Source: Pseudomonadota bacterium
Lineage (GTDB): Bacteria > Pseudomonadota > Alphaproteobacteria > Kiloniellales > JACOMY01
Direction: 5' to 3'
Assembly: GCA_029781795.1 (NCBI GenBank)
Contig: JAKOWB010000218.1
Location: 1 to 35,240 of the forward strand
DNA: 35,240 nt
Shown: piece after piece, positions 27,545-35,240 of the stretch
Numbering within the stretch: position 1 is the first letter of the stretch
Layout of the letters: every line of letters starts with the position of its first letter
The notes under the pieces: model-generated
The model's input: the letters and a program-made list of their open reading frames with translations, nothing else
Databases searched by the model: none
What the model was told of the DNA's origin: nothing
Program-made: the position numbers and the translations under genes

Positions 27545-28362
27545 CCGAGCAAGCTCACAGCCTCACCCCGCCGATCGACCGCGCGGCCATCGACCGGCTG
27601 TTCGACATTCGCGGCCTGCGCGTCTTCCTGCCGGGCGGCTATGGTGCCATCGGCGAGGCCATTGCCCTGGCGATGGCCCGCATGGGCGCCGAAGTCGCCA
27701 TCGCCGGGCCGAAGCAGGACAAGGCCGAGGCCCTGGCGGCGCGCATCGTCGCCGACGGCGGACGGGCGCATGCACTGCGCCTCGACGCGCGCCAGGTGGC
27801 GTCGATCACGGCGGCGGCCGAAGGCGCCGTCGCCCGGATGGGCGGTATCGACGTGCTGGTCAACTGCGTCGGCATCCAGCGCGAGCAGCTCCTCATGGAG
27901 GTGACCGAGGCGACCTTCGACGAGGTCTATGAGACCAACCTGAAGTCGGCCATGTTCCTGGCCCAGGCCACCGCCCGCGACCAGATCGCGCGGGGCGCCG
28001 GCGGGCGTCAGATTCACCTGCTCTCGGTGCGCTCGCAGCTGGCGCTGCGTGGGCGCGGCTACTCGGCCTACTGCGCCACCAAGGGCGGGCTGGTGATGCT
28101 GGTCAAGCAGCACGCCATGGAGCTGGCGCCGCACGACATCACGGTGAACGGCGTGGCGCCGACCTTCATCCAGTCCGACCGCATCCGCCCGCATCTCGAC
28201 CGCCCGGCTTTCCGCGAGCAGATCCTGGAGCGCAATCCGCTCGGCCGCATCGGCACGCCGCTGGAGGTGGTCGGCCAGGTCATCGCCTTCGCCGCGCCCG
28301 CCGGCCGCTACATGACCGGCCAGGTGGTCTATGTCGACGGCGGCGTGACGGCCTCGCAATGA
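27541..28362 (+). CDS. Short-chain dehydrogenase/reductase (SDR)
   Basis: A 273-residue classical SDR. The cofactor motif is 'LPGGYGAIGEAIA'; the usual NNAG is 'NCVG'; the catalytic residues are Ser in 'HLLSVRSQ', Y177 and K181 in 'YCATKGG'. 'VNGVAPTFIQSD' and 'VVYVDGG' complete the fold. The best likeness is to gluconate 5-dehydrogenase-type and related sugar or sugar-acid dehydrogenases. About 20 extra residues precede the first strand. It starts in the stop of the previous gene (ATGA) and its own stop overlaps the dehydratase start. Confidence 0.92.
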   Translation: MTEQAHSLTPPIDRAAIDRLFDIRGLRVFLPGGYGAIGEAIALAMARMGAEVAIAGPKQDKAEALAARIVADGGRAHALRLDARQVASITAAAEGAVARMGGIDVLVNCVGIQREQLLMEVTEATFDEVYETNLKSAMFLAQATARDQIARGAGGRQIHLLSVRSQLALRGRGYSAYCATKGGLVMLVKQHAMELAPHDITVNGVAPTFIQSDRIRPHLDRPAFREQILERNPLGRIGTPLEVVGQVIAFAAPAGRYMTGQVVYVDGGVTASQ

Positions 28363-30077
28363 AGCCGCTGCGCTCAGCCCGCTGGTTCGCACCGGACGAC
28401 CTGCGCGGCTTCGGCCATCGATCCCGCCTGATGCAGATGGGCTACGGCCCGGACGACTGGGCCGGGCGGCCGGTCATCGCCATCGTCAACACCTGGTCCG
28501 ACATCAATCCCTGCCACGCGCACTTCCGGCAGCGGGTGGAGGATGTGAAGCGCGGCGTGCTGCAGGCCGGCGGCTTTCCGCTGGAGCTGCCGGCACTGTC
28601 GCTGTCGGAAAACTTCGTCAAGCCCACCACCATGCTCTACCGCAACCTGCTGGCACTGGAGACCGAGGAGCTGCTGCGCTCGCACCCGGTCGACGGCGTC
28701 GTGCTGATGGGTGGCTGCGACAAGACCGGACCCGGGCTGCTGATGGGCGCCATCTCCATGGACCTGCCGGCGCTCTTCCTGCCGGCCGGGCCGATGCTGC
28801 GCGGCAACCTGCGGGGCGAGGTGCTGGGCTCCGGCTCCGACACCTGGAAGTACTGGGACGAGCGCCGTGCCGGCCGCATCGGCGCGGCGGAGTGGCAGGC
28901 GGTCGAGGCCGGCATCGCGCGCTCGCACGGGCACTGCATGACCATGGGCACGGCGGCGACCATGACGGCCATCGCCGATGCCCTGGGCTTCTGCCTGACC
29001 GGCGCCTCCTCGATCCCGGCGGCCGATGCGAACCACATCCGCATGGCCGCGGCCTGCGGGCGCCGGGCGGTCGAGCTGGTGCGCGAGGAGCTGCGCCCGT
29101 CGCGCCTGCTGAGCCGCGCCTCCTTCGACAATGCCCTGGCCGTGGCCATGGCCCTGGGCTGCTCGACCAACGCCATCATCCACCTGATCGCGCTGTCGCG
29201 CCGCGCCGGCCATCCCCTGACGCTCGACGACTTCCATGCCGCCGGGCAGCGCGTGCCGCTGCTGGCCAACATCCGCCCCGCGGGCGAGCGCTACCTGATG
29301 GAGGACTTCTTCTACGCCGGCGGGCTGAAAGCCCTGATGGCGCGCCTGGGGCCGCACCTCGACCTCGCCGCGCGCAGCGTCACCGGGCGATCGCTGGGCG
29401 AGGAGCTGGCCGGTGCCGAAGTCTTCCTGCCCGATGTCATCCGCTCGCTCGACGACCCGGTGTCCAGCCAGCCGTCCCTGGCGGTGCTGCGCGGCAACCT
29501 GGCGCCCGATGGCTGCGTGATGAAGCCGGCCGCCGCCGATCCCCGGCTGCTGCGCCACGGCGGGCCGGCCCTGGTGTTCGAAAGCTATGCCGAATTGAAG
29601 GCGCGGATCGACGATCCCGATCTGCCGGTGACGCCCGACACGGTGCTGGTCATGCGCGGCGCCGGCCCGCAGGGCGGCCCCGGCATGCCGGAGTGGGGCA
29701 TGCTGCCGATCCCGCGCAAGCTGCTGCAGGCCGGCGTGCGCGACATGCTGCGCATCTCCGACGCGCGGATGAGCGGGACCAGCTATGGCGCCTGCGTCCT
29801 GCATGTCGCCCCCGAGGCCCAGGTCGGCGGCCCGCTGGCGCTGCTGCGCACGGGCGACAGCGTCAGCGTCGACGCCCACGCCGGGCGGATCGACATGGCA
29901 GTGGACGCGGCGACCCTGGACGCGCGCCGCGCCGCCTGGGTGGCGCCTGAGCCGAGATTCGGCCGGGGCTACGGCTGGATCTATGCACGCCACGTGCTGC
30001 AGGCCGACCAGGGCTGCGACTTCGATTTCCTGGAAACCGGCTTCGGCCCGCCCGTGGCCGAGCCCGCCATCCTCTGA
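28359..30077 (+). CDS. IlvD/Edd-family dehydratase, sugar-acid type (L-arabinonate dehydratase-like)
   Basis: A 572-residue Fe-S dehydratase. Three cluster cysteines, C52 ('INPCHAH'), C120 ('GGCDKTGPG') and C193 ('HGHCMTMGTA'), are spaced as in the [2Fe-2S] L-arabinonate and D-xylonate dehydratases, and a candidate catalytic Ser lies in 'RMSGTSYGACV'. The length and the 'FCLTGASSIPAADANH' segment point to the aldonate branch and not to dihydroxy-acid dehydratase of branched-chain synthesis. It would turn an aldonate into a 2-keto-3-deoxy acid. Which aldonate cannot be read from the sequence. The ATGA overlap with the SDR gene implies coupled synthesis. Confidence 0.92.
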   Translation: MKPLRSARWFAPDDLRGFGHRSRLMQMGYGPDDWAGRPVIAIVNTWSDINPCHAHFRQRVEDVKRGVLQAGGFPLELPALSLSENFVKPTTMLYRNLLALETEELLRSHPVDGVVLMGGCDKTGPGLLMGAISMDLPALFLPAGPMLRGNLRGEVLGSGSDTWKYWDERRAGRIGAAEWQAVEAGIARSHGHCMTMGTAATMTAIADALGFCLTGASSIPAADANHIRMAAACGRRAVELVREELRPSRLLSRASFDNALAVAMALGCSTNAIIHLIALSRRAGHPLTLDDFHAAGQRVPLLANIRPAGERYLMEDFFYAGGLKALMARLGPHLDLAARSVTGRSLGEELAGAEVFLPDVIRSLDDPVSSQPSLAVLRGNLAPDGCVMKPAAADPRLLRHGGPALVFESYAELKARIDDPDLPVTPDTVLVMRGAGPQGGPGMPEWGMLPIPRKLLQAGVRDMLRISDARMSGTSYGACVLHVAPEAQVGGPLALLRTGDSVSVDAHAGRIDMAVDAATLDARRAAWVAPEPRFGRGYGWIYARHVLQADQGCDFDFLETGFGPPVAEPAIL

Positions 30078-30092
30078 CCGCGAGGTGATCCG

Positions 30093-31529
30093 ATGACCGG
30101 CGTAGCGAAGTACCTGATCGGCGGCGCGTTCCACGAGGCGAGCGAGCTGCCGCGCATCACCGTGGTCAACCCCTGCAGCGAGGAGGTGCTGTGGACCGCG
30201 CCGGCCTGTGGCGCGCGCCAGGTGGCCGAGGCGCTGGTTCATGCCCGCGCCGCGCTGAAAAGCTGGTCGGCGGTGCACGGCTGGGAGCGTGCCAAGGTGC
30301 TGCGCGGCATCGCCCGCGCGATGGAGCAGCGCAGGGACGCCATCGCCCGGGCCCTGTCGCTGGAGATCGGCCGGCCCTTGAGCCAGTCGGCCGGCGAGGT
30401 CGGCGCCGCCGTCGAGCAGTTCGACTGGTTCGCCGGCGAGGCCGAGCGGCTGTTCGGCCAGACCATCCCCTCGCGCCAGGGTGGGCGCCTGGCCATCGTG
30501 CCCGAGCCGGTGGGCATCGTCGCCGCCTTCACCGCCTGGAACTTCCCGGTCAACCTGATGGCGCGCAAGATCGCGCCGGCCCTGGCCGCCGGCTGCCCGA
30601 TCATCTGCCGGCCGTCGGAGCAGACGCCGCTGACCTCCACCCTGATCGCCGAGGCCTGCGTCGCCGGCGGTGCGCCGTCCGGCGTGGTGCAGCTCCTCCT
30701 GGGCCGGGCCGCGGAGATCACGCCGGCCATCATGGCGGCGGAGGCGGTGCGCAAGATCTCGCTCACCGGTTCCACCCGCGTCGGCCAGCTGCTGCTGGCG
30801 GAGGCGGCGAAGACCGTCAAGCGCTGCTCGATGGAGCTGGGCGGCCACGCGCCGGTGCTGGTCTGCGCCGATGCCGACGTCGAGGCGGCGGCGGCGCAGT
30901 GCGCCGCCTTCAAGTTCCGCAACGCCGGCCAGGTCTGCATCGCGCCCAACCGCTTCTATGTCGAGGAAAGCGTGGCCGAGCGCTTCACCGCCGGCATGGT
31001 GCGGGCGGCCGAGGCGCTGGTGCTGGGCGACAGCCAGGACCCGGCGACCACCATGGGGCCGCTGACCCTGCCAAGCCAGCGCGACAAGGTGGAGGCGCTG
31101 ATCGCCGACGCGCTGCGGGCGGGTGCGAAGCTGCGCAGCGGCGGCCGCCGCCCGGAGGGGCGCAACCGCGGTTACTTCCTGGAGCCGACGGTGCTGTCGG
31201 ACGTGCCCGCCGCCGCCCGCATCATGCAGGAGGAGCCCTTCGGGCCGGTGGCGCCCATCGCCACCTTCCGCTCGCTGCCCGAGGCGATCGAGCGCGCCAA
31301 CGCCACCCCCTTCGCCCTGGCCGCCTATGGCTTCACCGGCAGCCACGCCACGGCCGAGACGCTGTCGGGCGGGCTGCACGCCGGCATGGTCGGCATCAAC
31401 ACCTTCCTGGTCGCCCATGCCGAGGCGCCCTTCGGGGGCATGGGGCACTCCGGCATGGGGCGCGAAGGCGGCACCCAGGCGATCCACGACTACCTGAACG
31501 TCAAGACGACGCACTTCGCCTGGGCGTGA
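30093..31529 (+). CDS. NAD(P)-dependent aldehyde dehydrogenase (semialdehyde type)
   Basis: A 478-residue ALDH. 'FTAWNFPVNLMARKIAPALAAG' (30528-30593) binds the cofactor, 'SLTGSTRVGQ' is the nicotinamide loop, E248 lies in 'MELGGHAPV' and the nucleophile is C282 in 'NAGQVCIAPNR'. The C-terminal 'EAPFGGMGHSGMGREGG' is typical of succinate- and 2-oxoglutarate-semialdehyde dehydrogenases. A good SD (GAGGTGAT) precedes the ATG. As last gene of the operon it would oxidise a terminal aldehyde, either 2-oxoglutarate semialdehyde in a Weimberg-type route or an aldolase product. Confidence 0.93.
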   Translation: MTGVAKYLIGGAFHEASELPRITVVNPCSEEVLWTAPACGARQVAEALVHARAALKSWSAVHGWERAKVLRGIARAMEQRRDAIARALSLEIGRPLSQSAGEVGAAVEQFDWFAGEAERLFGQTIPSRQGGRLAIVPEPVGIVAAFTAWNFPVNLMARKIAPALAAGCPIICRPSEQTPLTSTLIAEACVAGGAPSGVVQLLLGRAAEITPAIMAAEAVRKISLTGSTRVGQLLLAEAAKTVKRCSMELGGHAPVLVCADADVEAAAAQCAAFKFRNAGQVCIAPNRFYVEESVAERFTAGMVRAAEALVLGDSQDPATTMGPLTLPSQRDKVEALIADALRAGAKLRSGGRRPEGRNRGYFLEPTVLSDVPAAARIMQEEPFGPVAPIATFRSLPEAIERANATPFALAAYGFTGSHATAETLSGGLHAGMVGINTFLVAHAEAPFGGMGHSGMGREGGTQAIHDYLNVKTTHFAWA

Positions 31530-31545
31530 GCCCGGCGGCTCGCCC
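31522..31545 (+). terminator. Stem-loop across the aldehyde dehydrogenase stop codon
   Basis: A 9-bp GC-rich stem (31522-31532 with 31537-31545, two-base bulge, CGGC loop) includes the TGA. There is no T-run, so it may protect the 3' end or help termination with Rho and is not a full intrinsic terminator. Confidence 0.4.
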
Positions 31546-31601
31546 TGGCCGATCGCTCGGGACCGGAGGCGGCGCGCCACCCCTCGTCGCCGCCGGGAGA
31601 T

Positions 31602-31627
31602 CGCAGCGCGCTCTTTAAATCGCTGCG
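31602..31627. repeat. Short inverted repeat between operon and katG
   Basis: CGCAGCG (31602-31608) and CGCTGCG (31621-31627) are perfect inverted copies around a 12-base AT-rich spacer. A weaker GC-rich hairpin (31568-31594) lies just before. It may help end the catabolic operon or be a protein site; no further role is seen in the remaining bases up to the katG promoter. Confidence 0.35.
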
Positions 31628-31674
31628 TTCGGCCCCACATCGCCATTCTGGAACGGAATCGGCGCGGCATGCCG

Positions 31675-33928
<2,254 letters not shown>

Positions 33929-33947
33929 GCGGTCCTTCGAAAAGGAA

Positions 33948-33986
33948 GCCGGACGGCGCGGATTTGCGCTGTCCGGCTATTTCTTT
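33948..33986 (+). terminator. Intrinsic terminator of katG
   Basis: A 12-bp GC-rich stem (33948-33959 with 33966-33977, one G-U pair) with a six-base loop is followed by TATTTCTTT. An A-rich run just before the stem lets it act on the convergent glutathione S-transferase transcript too. Confidence 0.85.
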
Positions 33987-33997
33987 GCGGCGCTTGC

Positions 33998-34642
33998 CTA
34001 CGCCGCCTGCTTGAAGTCGGCGAGCTGCGCCGCCAGCGCGCGCTGGAAGGCCGGTCGGGCGGTGCAGCGGGCGAGGTAGGGGCCAAGGCGCGCGTCGCCG
34101 GTCACCAGCTCGGTGTGGGCCGGGATGCGCAGCACCGTCGCCATCATCAGGTCGCCGGCGGTGAAGCGCTCGCCGTCCAGCCAGGTCTTGTCGCCGAGCG
34201 ACCTGGAGAGGCCGGCCAGGCGCTTCTCGGCGAAGGCCAGGGCGCCGGGGCGGCGCAGCTTGGCCCACTCCTCCTTGGCGTAGAAGATGTCGATCAGCGC
34301 CAGGTTGATCAGCGAGGGTTCGACCGAGTTCAGCGCGGCGAAGACCCACTGGATCGCCCGGATGCGCGCCGCCGGATCGGCCGGCAGCAGCGTCTCGCTG
34401 CGCTCGCCGATGTGCAGCAGGATGGCGCCGGACTCGAAGATCACCAGGCCCTCGTCGTCCAGGATCGGCACCTGGCCGAAGGGCTGCAGCGCACGGTACT
34501 CCGGCGTGTCCTGCTCGCCCTGCTCCAGCAGGCGAGACCGGTAGGGCAGGCCGGCTTCCTCCAGCGCCCAGCGCACGCGCAGGTCGCGCACCTGGCCCTG
34601 GGCGAAGGGCGGCACCCACTTGAAGGCGGAAAGGGTCATCAT
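33998..34642 (-). CDS. Glutathione S-transferase family protein
   Basis: A 214-residue protein. The N-terminal thioredoxin fold has '[18 protein letters not shown]', the cis-Pro segment '[10 protein letters not shown]' and the glutathione-binding Glu-Ser in '[14 protein letters not shown]'. The C-terminal helical domain has '[18 protein letters not shown]', whose Asp is the conserved N-capping residue. The start ATG at 34642 has AAGGAG eight bases upstream, and that SD lies in the end of the ArsR gene, so the two form an operon. Likely a detoxification or stress enzyme; substrate unknown. Confidence 0.93.
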   Translation of the reverse strand: MMTLSAFKWVPPFAQGQVRDLRVRWALEEAGLPYRSRLLEQGEQDTPEYRALQPFGQVPILDDEGLVIFESGAILLHIGERSETLLPADPAARIRAIQWVFAALNSVEPSLINLALIDIFYAKEEWAKLRRPGALAFAEKRLAGLSRSLGDKTWLDGERFTAGDLMMATVLRIPAHTELVTGDARLGPYLARCTARPAFQRALAAQLADFKQAA

Positions 34643-34647
34643 GGCGG

Positions 34648-35010
34648 TCACTCCTTGGCGGCGGTTGGCTTGAGGGGGTTTGCCGGGTCGCCCTCCACGA
34701 AGGCGGCGAGGCGGTCGAGGCTGGCAGTCCAGAAACGCTCGTAGCGCGCCAGCCAGTCCCGCGCCGCGCGCAGCGGATCGGGGCGCAGGCTGACCGTCAC
34801 GGTGCGGCCGGCCTTGGCGCGGGTCACCAGGCCGGCGGCATCCAGCACGTCGAGGTGCTTCATCACCGCCGGCAGCTTGATCGCGAAGGGCCGGGCGAGG
34901 TCGCTGACCGTGGCCTCTCCCTGCTCCTCCAGCCGGGCCAGGATGGCGCGGCGGGTCGGATCGACCAGGGCGGCGAAGGTACGGCCGAGGCTGTCTGAAT
35001 AGTTCACCAT
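34648..35010 (-). CDS. ArsR-family (winged-helix) transcriptional regulator
   Basis: A 120-residue regulator. 'LGRTFAALVDPTRRAILARLEEQGEATVSDLARPF' (residues about 7-41) and 'LPAVMKHLDVLDAAGLV' form the winged helix of the ArsR HTH_5 type. There is no metal-binding ELCVCD motif, so it belongs to the group that senses other signals and often accompanies SRPBCC or similar enzyme genes. Here the partner is a glutathione S-transferase five bases downstream. The ATG at 35010 has no SD, and the promoter at 35019-35046 would begin the mRNA almost at the ATG. Confidence 0.9.
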   Translation of the reverse strand: MVNYSDSLGRTFAALVDPTRRAILARLEEQGEATVSDLARPFAIKLPAVMKHLDVLDAAGLVTRAKAGRTVTVSLRPDPLRAARDWLARYERFWTASLDRLAAFVEGDPANPLKPTAAKE

Positions 35011-35018
35011 ATAGGAAA

Positions 35019-35046
35019 GTATTAGGATGCGACGGAGCCCTGTCAA
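35019..35046 (-). promoter_or_regulatory. Promoter of arsR-GST operon, likely leaderless
   Basis: On the minus strand a perfect TTGACA (35041-35046) and TAATAC (35019-35024) are 16 bases apart. Only eight bases separate the -10 from the ATG at 35010, so transcription should start at or within about two bases of the start codon. Confidence 0.6.
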
Positions 35047-35070
35047 GGGCGGGTGGAGGACCTCTCGCTC

Positions 35071-35090
35071 GCGAAGCGCTAGCGGTTCGC
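35071..35090. repeat. Near-perfect 20-bp palindrome over a stop codon
   Basis: The 20 bases equal their own reverse complement except at one symmetrical pair. It contains the TAG of the partial minus-strand gene and could form a hairpin at the end of that mRNA; no T-run follows. Confidence 0.4.
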
Positions 35091-35240
35091 CTCCGCCGTC
35101 AATCCCAGCAGACGAATCTGTTCGGCCAGCGTGCCGGCGGCGAGCAGGGCGCCGAGCTCGATGTGGCCGGCGGGCGGAGCCAGGTGCAACCTCAGCTGGC
35201 CCGGTTGCAGCACGAACTGCCGCAGCGGCCGCAGGGCCGG
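35079..35240 (-). CDS. C-terminal fragment of an unrecognised protein
   Basis: The last 53 codons of a minus-strand gene that begins beyond the right edge. The visible part contains 'LRQFVLQPGQLRLHLAPPAG' and ends 'LLGLTAEANR', followed by TAG at 35079-35081. Codon composition (GC-rich third positions) is like that of the neighbours, which supports real coding. No family can be named from so short a piece. The 'LxPGxLxLxLxPP' pattern looks like beta strands. It lies upstream of the arsR promoter on the same strand with 32 bases between. Confidence 0.6.
   Translation of the reverse strand, partial: PALRPLRQFVLQPGQLRLHLAPPAGHIELGALLAAGTLAEQIRLLGLTAEANR

Overview
The window is a GC-rich stretch of a bacterial chromosome. 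It looks like an alphaproteobacterium, most likely Rhodospirillales-like. The reasons are the block carA / yqeY / dnaG / rpoD, with primase followed directly by the housekeeping sigma factor, the presence of DUF1326 and DUF2182 proteins, the codon use, and several GTG/TTG starts preceded by clear Shine-Dalgarno (SD) sequences. The genus cannot be set from the sequence alone. There is no prophage, insertion sequence or CRISPR array, and no gene-free gap above 300 bases.

Layout, left to right. At 1-988 a glycosyltransferase of the ArnT/PMT type runs off the left edge on the minus strand. At 1041-3541 (minus) a PepSY periplasmic protein, an OmpR-class response regulator and a sensor kinase form a sensing module, with a tandem 11-bp regulator box in front. 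carA (minus) is divergent from yqeY (plus). After yqeY come a DUF1326/DUF2182 pair, then dnaG and rpoD. An array of DnaA-box-like CCACA elements in helical phase lies just before dnaG. On the minus strand, tail to tail with rpoD, is a membrane-anchored patatin-like protein, followed by an MFS transporter and a PP-loop ATPase of the DUF71 family. At 15.5-19.7 kb (plus) lie a polytopic membrane protein, a metallo-beta-lactamase-fold hydrolase, a RraA/HMG-aldolase-like protein, a second MFS transporter and a tRNA with anticodon CAU.

The accessory highlight is 19.8-31.5 kb. A divergent RpiR/SIS regulator faces a tight operon: a LIV/HAAT-type ABC transporter (Tat-exported binding protein, two permeases, two normal ATPases), a third ATP-binding protein that has lost the ABC signature region, a small cupin, a Gfo/Idh/MocA dehydrogenase, an SDR dehydrogenase, an IlvD/Edd-type sugar-acid dehydratase and an aldehyde dehydrogenase. 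Consecutive ATGA stop/start overlaps tie most of these together. The parts imply uptake of a sugar, polyol or sugar acid and its oxidation through a 2-keto-3-deoxy acid. A LIV-type importer and a signature-less ATPase are unusual partners for that. The binding-protein gene carries one in-frame amber codon, with normal coding sequence on both sides.

The right end holds katG with a PerR-box-like site over its -10 and a strong intrinsic terminator, then a minus-strand ArsR-family regulator and glutathione S-transferase pair whose promoter suggests a leaderless or near-leaderless mRNA, and the last 53 codons of an unrecognised gene.
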